NCBI RefSeq assembly: GCF_002939385.1 | Contig: NZ_MULI01000011.1 | Coordinates: 1-64,000, forward strand | Reading direction: 5' to 3' | Length of the DNA: 64,000 nucleotides | DNA from: Streptomyces sp. MH60 | Lineage (GTDB): Bacteria; Actinomycetota; Actinomycetes; Streptomycetales; Streptomycetaceae | Shown: one piece after another, positions 18,142-27,048 of the stretch | Position numbering within the stretch: the stretch's first letter is position 1 | Layout of the letters: each line of letters opens with the position of its first letter | Position numbers and translations under genes: made by a program | The notes under the pieces: generated by a model | Database searches by the model: none | What the model was told of the DNA's origin: nothing | What the model saw: only the letters and a program-made list of their open reading frames with translations

Positions 18142-18450
18142 ATGATGACGTCAGCCGACGCTGACCTGATCCGGGTGCTGGCCGACCCGCTCAGGCTGCG
18201 GATCGTGACCCTGCTCGCCCGCGAGACGCTGTGCACCACCCACCTCGTCGAGGAGACCGGCGCCCGGCAGACCAACCTCTCCAACCATCTGAGGGTCCTG
18301 CGCGAGGCCGGGGTCGTGGAGACCGAGCCGTGCGGGCGCTTCACCTACTACAAGCTGCGTCCCGACGTCATCGCCCAGCTCGCCGGGCAGTTCGCCGACC
18401 TGGCCGGGTCCGCCCGCACCGCCGCCGGCAACAAGAGGGCCTGCCCGTGA
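18142..18450 (+). CDS. arsR: ArsR-family transcriptional repressor
   Basis: A 102-residue winged-helix repressor. The helix-turn-helix reads THLVEETGARQTNLSNHLRVLREAGVV, with the wing CGRFTYYKL. Cysteines near the DNA-binding helix (LCTTH) and at CGRF could bind arsenite. It overlaps acr3 by GTGA. It starts almost directly after a short promoter region, so translation may be leaderless; ATG 18145 is an alternative start. Confidence 0.9.
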   Translation: MMTSADADLIRVLADPLRLRIVTLLARETLCTTHLVEETGARQTNLSNHLRVLREAGVVETEPCGRFTYYKLRPDVIAQLAGQFADLAGSARTAAGNKRACP

Positions 18451-19556
18451 CCTCCACCGAGCCCACCACCTCCGCTCGGGCCGGGGCCGGGGGCGACTCG
18501 ATCGTCAAGAAGCTCTCCACCCTCGACCGCTACCTGGCGGTGTGGATCCTCATCGCCATGGCCGTCGGCCTGGGCCTCGGACGGGTGATCCCCGGGCTGG
18601 ACGACGCGTTGGCGAAGGTGGAGGTCGGCGGTGTCTCCCTGCCGATCGCCCTCGGCCTGCTGATCATGATGTATCCGGTCCTGGCGAAGGTCCGCTACGA
18701 CAGGCTGGACGCCGTCACCGGCGACCGCAGGTTGATGATCTCCTCCCTGGTCGTCAACTGGGTCCTCGGACCCGCGGTCATGTTCGCCCTGGCGTGGATC
18801 TTCCTGCCGGATCTCCCCGAGTACCGCACCGGTCTGATCATCGTCGGTCTGGCCCGCTGCATCGCCATGGTCATCATCTGGAACGACCTCGCCTGCGGCG
18901 ACCGCGAGGCCGCGGCCGTGCTCGTCGCGCTCAACTCGGTTTTCCAGGTCCTGGCGTTCGGCCTGCTCGGCTGGTTCTACCTCGACCTGCTGCCCGGCCG
19001 GCTGGGTCTGGGCGACGGGGAGCGTCTGGACATCTCGATGTGGGAGATCGCCTTCAACGTGGTCGTCTTCCTGGGCGTCCCGCTGCTGGCCGGCTTCCTG
19101 ACCCGCCGGATCGGCGAGAGGAAGATGGGCCGCGAGGGCTACGAGGCCCGCTTCCTGCCGAAGATCGGCCCCTGGGCGCTGTACGGGCTGCTGTTCACGA
19201 TCGTCGTTCTCTTCGCCCTCCAGGGCAGGACCATCACCTCCCAGCCGCTGGACGTCGCCCGGATCGCGCTGCCGCTGCTGGTGTACTTCGCGGTCATGTT
19301 CTTCGGCACCTTCCTCCTCGGCAAGGGTCTCGGCCTGGCCCACGACCGCACCACGACCCTTGCCTTCACGGCGGCGGGCAACAACTTCGAGCTGGCCATC
19401 GCGGTCGCCATCGCCACCTTCGGCGTCACCTCCGGCCAGGCCCTCTCCGGGGTCGTCGGCCCGCTCATCGAAGTCCCCGTCCTGATCGGCCTCGTCCACG
19501 TCGCGCTCGCCTGGCGCAAGAGATTCACCGCCGACGCGATGACGACGGCCCGCTGA
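18447..19556 (+). CDS. acr3: Acr3-type arsenite efflux transporter
   Basis: A 369-residue transporter of the ACR3 family with about ten hydrophobic helices. The conserved segment ARCIAMVIIWNDLACGD contains the arsenite-binding cysteine, and AAGNNFELAIAVAIATFG is the family's second conserved block. It exports the arsenite made by ArsC. The GTG start is set by overlap with arsR. Confidence 0.93.
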   Translation: MTSTEPTTSARAGAGGDSIVKKLSTLDRYLAVWILIAMAVGLGLGRVIPGLDDALAKVEVGGVSLPIALGLLIMMYPVLAKVRYDRLDAVTGDRRLMISSLVVNWVLGPAVMFALAWIFLPDLPEYRTGLIIVGLARCIAMVIIWNDLACGDREAAAVLVALNSVFQVLAFGLLGWFYLDLLPGRLGLGDGERLDISMWEIAFNVVVFLGVPLLAGFLTRRIGERKMGREGYEARFLPKIGPWALYGLLFTIVVLFALQGRTITSQPLDVARIALPLLVYFAVMFFGTFLLGKGLGLAHDRTTTLAFTAAGNNFELAIAVAIATFGVTSGQALSGVVGPLIEVPVLIGLVHVALAWRKRFTADAMTTAR

Positions 19557-19623
19557 CGCGGCACGTGGACGTGGTGGCGGCCGGGGGTGGCCAAGCAGGG
19601 CTCGCCGCCGGCCCTGGGGGCGG

Positions 19624-19989
19624 TCAGCCGCGCAGGTCGAGCATGGCCGCCATGGCCGCCACCACGGACGGGGCGACCCGGTAGTAGACCCAGGTGCCGC
19701 GCCGTTCGGAGGTCAGCAGTCCGGCCTCGCGGAGCTTCTTCAGGTGATGGGAGACGGTCGGCTGGGAGACGCCGACGTCCGCGATGTCGCAGACGCACGC
19801 CTCGCCGCCCGGATGCGAGGCGATCTTGGAGAACAGGCGCAGGCGCACCGGGTCGGACAGCGCCTTGAACATGGCGGCCATCTTCTCCGCGTCCGCCTGG
19901 GACAGCTCCCCGGCGGTGATCGGCGGGCAGCACGGCACGACGTCCCGGTCCTGAAGGACGGGGAGCTCCACGACCTCTGATTTCGACAT
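19624..19989 (-). CDS. arsR: Second ArsR-family repressor
   Basis: A 121-residue ArsR protein of a different subtype from the one at 18142. It has a longer N-terminus with a Cys pair (VPCCPP), the ACVCDIADVGVSQPTVSHH helix-turn-helix with a metal-binding CVCD, and the wing RRGTWVYYRV. It is divergent from the flavin monooxygenase gene, with TCGACA/TGTCGA half-sites in between. Confidence 0.9.
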   Translation of the reverse strand: MSKSEVVELPVLQDRDVVPCCPPITAGELSQADAEKMAAMFKALSDPVRLRLFSKIASHPGGEACVCDIADVGVSQPTVSHHLKKLREAGLLTSERRGTWVYYRVAPSVVAAMAAMLDLRG

Positions 19990-20060
19990 GTGTCTATGTT
20001 GACGTCTGTCGATACGGGTGGCAAGCTCCGAGGCGTAGAGACACATCGACAGGCATCGAA
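19983..20060. promoter_or_regulatory. Cluster of TCGACA/TGTCGA half-sites between arsR2 and the monooxygenase gene
   Basis: TCGACA at 19983-19988, TGTCGA at 20007-20012, TCGACA at 20046-20051 and ATCGAA at 20055. These form inverted pairs around both starts, consistent with an autoregulating ArsR site. Confidence 0.45.
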
Positions 20061-20073
20061 TCAAGGAGTCGTC

Positions 20074-21435
20074 GTGGCCACGAGCACCCAGCAGCTCCCC
20101 GTCGCCGTCATCGGGGCCGGTCCCGTCGGACTCGCCGCCGCCGCCCACCTCGTCGAGCGCGGTATCGCACCCCTCGTTCTCGAAGCGGGCGACAAGGCCG
20201 GCGCGGCCGTGCGTGCGTGGGGCCACGTACGCCTGTTTTCCACCTGGGGCGAAGTCGTCGATCCGGCCGCCGGGAAGCTCCTCGCCCCCACGGGCTGGAC
20301 CAGGCCCGACCCGGCGGCGTATCCGTCCGGCGGGGAGTGGGCCAAGCAGTACCTGCAGCCCCTCGCCGACGCGCTCGGCGACCGGGTGCGCACCGGGGCC
20401 ACCGTCACCGGTGTCTCCCGGGCCGGCCGCGACCGGATCGTCGACGCCGACCGGGAGCGGCAGCCGTTCGTCGTGCACGTCGAGCACGCCGACGGCCGGG
20501 AGGAGCGCATCCTCGCCCGCGCCGTGATCGACGCCTCCGGCACCTGGGCCACGGCCGGCCCGGCCGGCGGCAGCGGCCTGCCCGCGCTCGGTGAGAAGGC
20601 GGCGGCCGACCGGATCACCTACCGTGTGCCGGACCTGGGGAACCCGGCCGTCCGCGCCCGGTACGCGGGCCGGCGCACCGCCGTCATCGGCTCGGGCGCC
20701 TCCGCGTTCACCGCGCTCGCGTACCTCGCCGAGCTGGCCGACTCCGAGAACGGTACGGGCACGCACGCGGTGTGGATCCTGCGCCGCGGCATCTCCGGCT
20801 CCACCTTCGGCGGCGGCACCGCCGACCAGCTCCCCGCCCGCGGCGCCCTCGGCCTCGCCGCCAAGGCCGCCGTCGAAAAGGGGCACGCCGACGCGGTCAC
20901 CGGCTTCCGCACCGAGGCGTTCGAACGCGACGCCGACGGCCGCCTCGTCCTCCGCGGCGAGGACGGCCGCCGCCTCGACCCGGTGGACGAGGTGATCGTG
21001 CTGACCGGCTTCCGCCCCGACCTGTCCTTCCTGGACGAACTGCGCCTGGGCCTGGACGAGCGCCTCCAGGCACCGGTGGCACTCGCCCCGCTGATCGACC
21101 CCAACCAGCACTCCTGCGGCACCGTCCACCCGCACGGCCACCGCGCGCTCTCCCACCCCGAACAGGGCGTCTACCTGGTCGGCATGAAGTCCTACGGCCG
21201 CGCCCCCACCTTCCTCGCCATGACCGGGTACGAGCAGGTCCGCTCCGTCGCCGCGGCCCTCGCGGGTGACCTCGACGCCGCCGACCGCGTCGAACTCACC
21301 CTCCCCGAGACCGGAGTCTGCGGCGGCGCGGGCCTGTTCGACACCGCCGACTCCCCACAGACCGACACCGGCGGCTGCTGCGCCGCACCGGAACCCCGGC
21401 TCGTACAGCTCGCCGCGCCGAAGCACCGGTCCTGA
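20074..21435 (+). CDS. FAD/NAD(P)-dependent monooxygenase of the ars locus (ArsO-like)
   Basis: A 453-residue flavoprotein with an FAD motif VAVIGAGPVGLAAAAHL at residue 10 and a second nucleotide motif TAVIGSGASAFTALAYL near residue 205. This is the layout of class B flavin monooxygenases. ArsR adjacency points to ArsO-like flavoproteins of Streptomyces arsenic loci. The C-terminus ends with cysteine-bearing motifs GVCGGAGLF and GGCCAAPE, possibly metalloid-binding. GTG 20074 has AAGGAG at 20063-20068. The reaction on arsenic compounds is inferred from context only. Confidence 0.75.
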   Translation: MATSTQQLPVAVIGAGPVGLAAAAHLVERGIAPLVLEAGDKAGAAVRAWGHVRLFSTWGEVVDPAAGKLLAPTGWTRPDPAAYPSGGEWAKQYLQPLADALGDRVRTGATVTGVSRAGRDRIVDADRERQPFVVHVEHADGREERILARAVIDASGTWATAGPAGGSGLPALGEKAAADRITYRVPDLGNPAVRARYAGRRTAVIGSGASAFTALAYLAELADSENGTGTHAVWILRRGISGSTFGGGTADQLPARGALGLAAKAAVEKGHADAVTGFRTEAFERDADGRLVLRGEDGRRLDPVDEVIVLTGFRPDLSFLDELRLGLDERLQAPVALAPLIDPNQHSCGTVHPHGHRALSHPEQGVYLVGMKSYGRAPTFLAMTGYEQVRSVAAALAGDLDAADRVELTLPETGVCGGAGLFDTADSPQTDTGGCCAAPEPRLVQLAAPKHRS

Positions 21436-21448
21436 TCCCCGGTCCCTC

Positions 21449-21640
21449 GTCAAGGCCCGCCTGGCCCGGCTCCTGGCGCCCCTCGCCGGCGTGCGCGTGA
21501 TGGAGCCGCCGTACGAGGCCGTGCCGTTGCGGGAGTACGTGTGGTGGCACCCCGTGCACACCCACGACGCGGCCCACATCTGGCCGCGCGAGACCGCGGC
21601 ACGTGGAAGCGGACGGATGGCCGACGAGCCCGAGAGGTGA
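21449..21640 (+). pseudogene. Remnant resembling the C-terminus of a LysR-family regulator
   Basis: An open frame ending at TGA 21638-21640 encodes about 63 residues. They include GVRVMEPPYEAVPLREYVWWHP and then HDAAHIWPRE, resembling the end of LysR effector domains. No start codon, DNA-binding domain or ribosome-binding site is present upstream, where the monooxygenase gene ends. It may be a decayed relic or chance similarity. Confidence 0.4.
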
Positions 21641-21727
21641 GAGCGGCGGCCCGTCTGCTGCTTGACTCCCGGCAGAGCGCGAGCCCGTGGCGGGCCGCCC
21701 CGGTGAGGCGGCCCGGCACGGACGGGC

Positions 21728-22225
21728 TCAGCTCAAGAGCCGGTCCAGGAACGCCCCGAGGTTGGCGCGGGTGCGGTCGATCTGCTGCTCGACGGTGAGG
21801 GACTCCTCCATGCGTCCGCCGGGTGCGGGCTTCTTCTTGTCGCGCACGTAGAGCGAACAGTCGAGGTCGGTACAGATGTAGAGGCCGACCGAGTTGCCGT
21901 TGCGCCCGGCCGCTCCCGCCTTGCGGGCGCTCATCAGGGCGACGCCGCCGCCGGGGTGGGTCGTGAGGCAGAGCGAACACATGCTGCGGCGCAGGAAGCC
22001 GCGCGTGGTGGACGACGAGAGCAGGGTCACGCCGACCAGCTCACCGCCGCGCTCGGTGACGAGGTAGCTGCGGGCGGGCGCGGACAGATCGCGCCAGCCC
22101 AAGAAGTCCAGATCGCTCCAGTGGTCGATGTCCGCCAGGTCCTTGGGCAGGGGGAGGCGTTTGGCCTCACCCTTGGAGCAATTGATGAAGGAGGTGCGGA
22201 TGTCGTGCTCGGTCAGGGGCTTCAT
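21728..22225 (-). CDS. FBP-domain protein (EF-G-binding / FusB-type treble-clef zinc protein)
   Basis: A 165-residue protein. It has the C-terminal treble-clef type zinc motif CSLC about 35 residues before CTDLDC, and the N-terminal helix region seen in actinobacterial FBP domain proteins. The family is related to FusB-like elongation factor G binding proteins, so a ribosome or translation role is possible. GAAGGA precedes ATG 22225. It stands alone, with no operon partner. Confidence 0.7.
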   Translation of the reverse strand: MKPLTEHDIRTSFINCSKGEAKRLPLPKDLADIDHWSDLDFLGWRDLSAPARSYLVTERGGELVGVTLLSSSTTRGFLRRSMCSLCLTTHPGGGVALMSARKAGAAGRNGNSVGLYICTDLDCSLYVRDKKKPAPGGRMEESLTVEQQIDRTRANLGAFLDRLLS

Positions 22226-22251
22226 GACGTGGATTCCTTCGGTGCGTGAGA

Positions 22252-22311
22252 TGAGTCGAGTGGAGTCGAGTCGCGTCGCGTCGCGTCGACTTGAGTCGAG
22301 TTGAGTCGAGG
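22252..22311. repeat. Degenerate GAGTCGAGT / CGCGT short tandem repeat
   Basis: About 60 bp upstream of the FBP gene are built from TGAGTCGAG and TCGCG units, with an inner run of four GTCGC(G) repeats. The stretch contains no gene and probably arose by slippage. Confidence 0.7.
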
Positions 22312-22366
22312 GATACGAAAGGGGTGTGAGACAGCGGACGAGAGGTCGGTACGGGGCCGAGCTGGG

Positions 22367-23959
22367 CTAGGCCCTCGTCTCGCGCTCAGCGTGCTGCGGT
22401 GCCTTGGCCGTGACCGCGCAGGCCGCCACCAGGGCTGCGAGCAGCAGGGCGCCCGCCGACCACCAGCTCGCCACGGTGAAGCCGTGCACCATGCCTTCGG
22501 CGGCGACCAGATCCTTCTGGGCCCGGTCCCGCGGTGGCTGGGTGACGTAGCGGGCGGCGGCGCTCGCGGCGATGGTGTTCAGGAGCACCACGCCGAGGGA
22601 ACCGCCCACCTGCTGGAAGGTGGTGACGGTCGCGGACGTGACGCCCGAGTCCTGCGGCGCCACTCCGGCGGTCGCCGTCGCGTAGACCGGCATGAACGTC
22701 AGGCCCATGCCCAGGCCGAGCACCAACAGCGCGGGCAGGATGTGGGTGGCGTACCCGGAGTGCACGGTCAGGCGGGTCAGCACCACCATGCCCGCGGCCG
22801 CCAGCAGCATGCCGGACACCATCAGGACGCGCGGCGCCGTGCGCGGCAGCAGCCGGCCCGCGAGCCGCGTCGCGCCGACGACGATCGCCGCCGACATCGG
22901 CAGGAACGCCAGGCCCGTTCGCACGGGCGAGTAGCCGAGGACGACCTGCAAGTAGTAGGTCAGGAACAGGAACACGCCGAACATGCCGACGGTGGCCAGG
23001 CCCATCGTCGCGAAGGACCCCAGCCGGTCGCGGTCCTTGAGGATCCGCAAAGGCAGCAGCGGACTCCTCGCGCGGCTCTGCCACCGCACGAAGCCGACGA
23101 GCAGGACGACGCCGCCCCCGAACAGCGAGAGGACCAGCGGGCTTGCCCAGCCCCGGGGTTCGGCCTCGCTGAAGCCGTACACGACGGCGACGATTCCGCC
23201 GCAGCCCAGCAGCGCGCCGCCTACGTCCAGGCGCACGCCCGGAAGGCCGGGGCGGTCATCCAGGAAGGCGAGGGCGCCGGAGAACGCGACCAAGGCGATC
23301 GGCACGTTGACGTACAGGGACCAGCGCCAGTTCAGGTACTCGGTCAGCAGACCACCCACCACGAGCCCGAACGCGCTGCCGCCGCCGGCCAGCGCGCCGT
23401 AGATCCCGAACGCCTTGCCGCGTTCCTCGGGATCGGTGAACGTCGTCGTCAGCAGCGACAGCGCCGAGGGTGCCAGGACGGCTCCGAACACGCCCTGCAG
23501 GGCACGCGCCGCGAACAGCACCCCGGGATCGGCCGCCGCGCCGCCCAGCGCCGAGGCCGCCGCGAAGCCGACCAGGCCGACGAGGAAGGTGCGCTTGCGG
23601 CCCACCAGGTCGGCAACGCGGCCGCCGAGCAGCAGCAGCCCGCCGAAGGCCAGCGTGTAGGCGGTGATCACCCATGGCCGGTCGGAGTCCGACATGCCCA
23701 GGTCGTGCTGAGCGGAGGGCAGCGCGATGTTCACGATGGTCCCGTCCAGGATCACCATCAGCTGCGCGAGCGAGATGACGACCAGTGCCCACCAGCGCTT
23801 GGGGTCGGGCGCCGCCGTGGCGGGGGTGTCGGAGGTGCGGGCCGTCGCCTGTGGCCGGCCGGCACCCGTGGACCTGTCGGGGGTGTAGGGGGCGGATGAC
23901 TCGCCGTCGGCGGTTGTCCCGTCGTGGGTGGATGTCCCGTGGCGACGCTGTTTGCTCAT
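22367..23959 (-). CDS. DHA2-type major facilitator superfamily drug exporter
   Basis: A 530-residue MFS transporter with 14 predicted helices (EmrB/QacA type). The first helix carries LMVILDGTIVNIALPS (motif D1 of DHA2), then GGRVADLVGRKRTF (motif A) and GGGSAFGLVVGGLLTEYLNWRW (motif C region, split). The first 55 residues are a hydrophilic Thr/Ser/Ala-rich cytoplasmic tail. No adjacent regulator was found; the 0.8 kb upstream contains no recognisable gene. The substrate is unknown. Confidence 0.9.
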   Translation of the reverse strand: MSKQRRHGTSTHDGTTADGESSAPYTPDRSTGAGRPQATARTSDTPATAAPDPKRWWALVVISLAQLMVILDGTIVNIALPSAQHDLGMSDSDRPWVITAYTLAFGGLLLLGGRVADLVGRKRTFLVGLVGFAAASALGGAAADPGVLFAARALQGVFGAVLAPSALSLLTTTFTDPEERGKAFGIYGALAGGGSAFGLVVGGLLTEYLNWRWSLYVNVPIALVAFSGALAFLDDRPGLPGVRLDVGGALLGCGGIVAVVYGFSEAEPRGWASPLVLSLFGGGVVLLVGFVRWQSRARSPLLPLRILKDRDRLGSFATMGLATVGMFGVFLFLTYYLQVVLGYSPVRTGLAFLPMSAAIVVGATRLAGRLLPRTAPRVLMVSGMLLAAAGMVVLTRLTVHSGYATHILPALLVLGLGMGLTFMPVYATATAGVAPQDSGVTSATVTTFQQVGGSLGVVLLNTIAASAAARYVTQPPRDRAQKDLVAAEGMVHGFTVASWWSAGALLLAALVAACAVTAKAPQHAERETRA

Positions 23960-24769
23960 GGTGATCACATTTCGAGTCAGAGTCAGGGTGCCGTCGAGGC
24001 AGCCGGGCACGGATCGTTGCGCCGGCCGGGGGCATGCCTACGCGTGTCGACGCACCTCGGTGGTGAGCTGATCGCGGTACGCCGATCCGGTGCCTGCCGC
24101 TCGCGGGAAGGGGCGGCACCAGGGCATGCCGAGCCGGCGGGCCGGCCCGTGAGGGGGCTGCTCGCGTGTTGGTCGGTGGCGCTGCTGTTCCACTGGTCGG
24201 TGCAGGACCTGACGCGGGACCGGCGTCCGCGTGCCACTGGGGCGACGTCGGAGCAGGCCGACATCACGGCGACCAGGGAGGAGGGGGCCCGTTCACGGGC
24301 GCGCGGCCTGCGACCTGCACAGGCGAGGGCGGCTCATGGAGATGCCGCGGGGAGGAACTGGAGACTTACCGCGCGCCGCAGAGGAACGAAGGCACACGGC
24401 CGGGGGCAACTATGGCCGCAACTACTTCACAACGGTCCATGTCTCTCGCCTCCTTCCGGCCGGGGCGCGCGGTGCGCGTCGACGGCGGGGAGCCCCGCCG
24501 TAAATCATTCGTCGGAGCATACACCGTGCGACAAGGCGATCAATAGGCATTACTCCAGCCCTCAGGGCGGAGACGAGGGGGCGTCAGCCCCGCTCCTCGC
24601 CCTCTCCGGGCACTCCGGGAGGACCCGCGAAAATGCCTTCCCCGGACCGGTCTGGACCGGCTCATCGGGCTCATGGCGCACCACGCCGCCGACCACCCTT
24701 TCGACAACGACTCCGCCAGGTCTACGCCCTGGTCGAACCGCTTTCCCGCACCCCCGCGCTTCGGGGGCT
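23960..24769. other. About 0.8 kb without a recognisable gene
   Basis: Open frames here have poor codon bias and no family motifs. Features seen are a hairpin CGGCGGGG-AG-CCCCGCCG at 24483-24500 and a decayed coding tail just before 24770. That tail reads VYALVEPLSRTPALRGLP in one frame and shows a probable 1-bp frameshift upstream. The tail has a diverged counterpart at about 27900-27965. Confidence 0.5.
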
Positions 24770-24833
24770 TCCGTGATACGTGAGAAGGCCGGGAGCGTGA
24801 GTGAGACACCACCGAACACCCTGCGATACCGCT
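24770..24833 (+). repeat. 64-bp direct repeat, copy 1, containing a severed pcaL start
   Basis: It matches 27966-28029 at 62 of 64 positions. It includes a GGGAG ribosome-binding site and the first 12 codons of a PcaL-like protein (24797-24832, MSETPPNTLRYR), after which homology stops abruptly. Confidence 0.88.
24797..24832 (+). pseudogene. Truncated pcaL 5' end, fragment 1
   Basis: The codons read V/M-S-E-T-P-P-N-T-L-R-Y-R, the native N-terminus of streptomycete PcaL proteins as I recall it. Sequence similarity ends within ATACCGCT, the same place where the identical core of the larger island repeat lies. This points to an older recombination at the site. Confidence 0.75.
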
Positions 24834-24887
24834 GGGTGACGGTCCGCTGGTCCTCGCAGATGTCGTTCGCAGTGGTGCTCACGGCGG

Positions 24888-25751
24888 TCACGGACTCGGG
24901 GCCATGTCGTGGGCCAGACCGGTCAGTCGTTCCGCGTCTGCGGTGCCGGGTTCGGCCGACCAGAGGACGAGTTGCTGTTCTGGTGCACCGGCGTAGCGGA
25001 AGGTGTCCCAGTCGAGCGTCAGTTCGCCGGCGAGCGGGTGGGTAATGCGTTTGCTGCCGAAGTCCTGGTGCGCGACGCGGTGTTCGGCCCACCAGACCCG
25101 GAATTGCTGATCGGCGACGGCCAGCTCGCCCACGAGAGCGGTGAGCGCTGGGTCGGTCGGATTCGTTCCGGCTTCCATCCGCAGGACCTCGACGCATGTG
25201 CGGGCCACGTCTTCCCACTCCGGATAGATGTCGCGCATCACCGGGTCGGTGAAGACCATGCGGACGTAGTTGCGCTCGGACTCGGGCACAGCCCCGAAGT
25301 CGCACAGCAGCTCTGCCGCCAGTGGGTTCCACGCCAGGATGTCGAGCCGCGGGCCGAAGACGAGAGCGGGCGTACGGGAGAGCTGGCCGAGCAGCCGGGT
25401 CAGGTGCGGGTGCACCTTGGGCCGGGCGGACCGACGCGGCGGCCTGCGGTGCCCAGCCCGTGCGGCCTGGCCGACCAGTCCCTCCACGTACGTCCTCTGG
25501 TCGCCGTCCAGCCGCAACCCCCGCGAGAGGGACTCCAGCACCGGGGGCGACGGTGCCAGTCGGCCCTGCTCGATGCGTACGTAGTAGTCGGTACTGATCG
25601 CGGCGAGCTCAGCCACCTCCTCGCGGCGCAGCCCCCGCACACGGCGCCGGGTGTGCGTGCGCTCGGGGAGCCCCACCTGCGCTGGTGTGAGTTCGCCGCG
25701 GCGATGTCTGAGGAACTCACCGAGCTCGTGAAGATGTGCGCTACCAGTCAC
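24888..25751 (-). CDS. XRE-family regulator with MmyB-like ligand-binding domain
   Basis: A 287-residue MmyB-type regulator. The N-terminal HTH (RVRGLRREEVAELAAISTDYY) is followed by the DYYVRIEQGR signature. The PAS-like C-terminal domain has RLDILAWNPLAAELL and the late DTFRYAGAPEQQLVLW block. Such regulators often control a divergently encoded short-chain dehydrogenase or hydrolase; here a divergent dienelactone-hydrolase-like gene starts 148 bp away. The GTG start at 25751 is tight against AAGGAG, so the exact start is uncertain. Confidence 0.85.
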   Translation of the reverse strand: MTGSAHLHELGEFLRHRRGELTPAQVGLPERTHTRRRVRGLRREEVAELAAISTDYYVRIEQGRLAPSPPVLESLSRGLRLDGDQRTYVEGLVGQAARAGHRRPPRRSARPKVHPHLTRLLGQLSRTPALVFGPRLDILAWNPLAAELLCDFGAVPESERNYVRMVFTDPVMRDIYPEWEDVARTCVEVLRMEAGTNPTDPALTALVGELAVADQQFRVWWAEHRVAHQDFGSKRITHPLAGELTLDWDTFRYAGAPEQQLVLWSAEPGTADAERLTGLAHDMAPSP

Positions 25752-25898
25752 TCCTTCAGCATGGCACCGAGGGAAAAGCTCTGCCTGGGACAGATCCTTC
25801 CTAGGAAGCAGCGCGACCTTCCTGCGCCCGCACACCGGCCGGACAGTGGATACAGGCCCGCAGATCGCCGGCCACCCACGATCCCGCAGGAGCAGAAA

Positions 25899-26786
25899 AT
25901 GAAGACTGACGTCCGCTTCCCGACCAACGGCCTGCGGCTCGCAGGACACCTCTACCTTCCCGACGGCGTTGACGGCCCGCTCGCCGCGGTCGTCGTCGGG
26001 CACCCCACGACCGGAGTCAAGGAGCAGGCGCCGGCGGCGTACGCAACACGCCTGGTCGAGGAAGGCTTCGCGGTCCTGACCTTCGACGCTGCCTTCCAGG
26101 GCGAGTCCGAGGGCCTGCCCCGCGGCTTGGAGGACCCCTTCCAGCGCGCTGAGGACTTCCGTGCGGCGGTCTCCTACCTCACCACGCGCCCCGAGGTCGA
26201 CTCCGACCGTATCGGCGTGATGGGCGTGTGCGGCTCGGGCGCCTACGTGCCCTACGCCGCCCAGACGGACCACCGCATGAAGGCCGTGGCAGGCGTCTCC
26301 GGTACCGACGTTCCCAGCTTCTTCCGCGACGCCGACCCCGAGGGCTGGCAGCAGATGGTGGAGAACTCCGGAAACCTCCGCAGCGCGGAAGCCGCCGGCG
26401 AGCCTGCGGCAACGTTCGCCGTGCTGCCGGAGAAGGCCGATGCCGACACCCCCGCTCCGACGGCCGAGTTCGTCGACTACTACAAGACGCCCCGCGGCAG
26501 GCACCCGCGCTCCACCGGGGACATGGTCGTGCGCAGCGCGGATCTCCTCGACCAGTTCGACTCCTTCGCCGACGTCGCCAAGATCGCGCCCCGCCCGCTG
26601 CTGATGATCGCCGGCACCGAGGCGGTGACCCGCGGGTTCTCCGAGAAGGCCGTCGCCGACAGCCCCGGCAACGCCGAGCTGTTCCTCGTCGACGGTGCCA
26701 CCCACGTCGATCTGTACGACCGCGATCAGTACGTGACTCCTGCCGTCGCCAAGCTGGTCGAGTTCTTCAGCGAGCACCTCGCCTGA
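25899..26786 (+). CDS. Alpha/beta hydrolase of the dienelactone-hydrolase type with Cys nucleophile
   Basis: A 295-residue alpha/beta hydrolase. The nucleophile elbow is GVMGVCGSGAY, with C111 where most hydrolases have Ser. This is as in dienelactone hydrolases and YcjY-like proteins. The acid is probably in the AGTEAVTRG loop, and the histidine is in DGATHVDLYD. AGGAG precedes ATG 25899. It is divergent from an MmyB-type regulator that probably controls it. The substrate is unknown. Its 3' end overlaps the convergent GNAT remnant by 20 bp. Confidence 0.8.
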   Translation: MKTDVRFPTNGLRLAGHLYLPDGVDGPLAAVVVGHPTTGVKEQAPAAYATRLVEEGFAVLTFDAAFQGESEGLPRGLEDPFQRAEDFRAAVSYLTTRPEVDSDRIGVMGVCGSGAYVPYAAQTDHRMKAVAGVSGTDVPSFFRDADPEGWQQMVENSGNLRSAEAAGEPAATFAVLPEKADADTPAPTAEFVDYYKTPRGRHPRSTGDMVVRSADLLDQFDSFADVAKIAPRPLLMIAGTEAVTRGFSEKAVADSPGNAELFLVDGATHVDLYDRDQYVTPAVAKLVEFFSEHLA

Positions 26787-27048
26787 GTCGGCGAGCGTGC
26801 GCGGCCATCCGGCGGACGCCTTGTGGGAAGGTCACCTGCTTGCGGGTTCTGAAGCCGAGGCGTTCGTACAACGCGATCGCGCCGGCGTTCGTCTCGGCCA
26901 CCTGCAGGAAGGGGCGCTCGCCGCGTGCCTCGATGCGGGCGGCAAGCACGCCGACCAGGAGGGCGGCGTGACCTCGCCCACGCACTTCGGGAGTGGTGCA
27001 GACAGCACTGATCTCGGCCCGCCCCGGGGGCCGCAGTCGTTCTTTCAC
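26767..27048 (-). pseudogene. C-terminal fragment of a GNAT (FR47-type) acetyltransferase
   Basis: Ninety-three residues correspond to only the C-terminal acetyl-CoA-binding half of a GNAT protein: AEISAVCTTPEVRGRG (motif A) and NAGAIALYERLGF (motif B). The N-terminal half is missing and the frame begins as a GTG overlapping the LysE stop codon. It is either a relic or a short coupled protein; truncation is the simpler reading. Confidence 0.65.

Noticed and set aside
18348..19499. Acidic 383-codon frame antisense to acr3
   Set aside because: Asp/Glu/Gln richness is what the complement of membrane-helix codons gives; acr3 motifs are clear on the + strand.
24166..24546. Possible small genes in the 23960-24769 gap
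   Set aside because: Weak codon bias, no ribosome-binding sites and no recognisable motifs; reported as gene-free.
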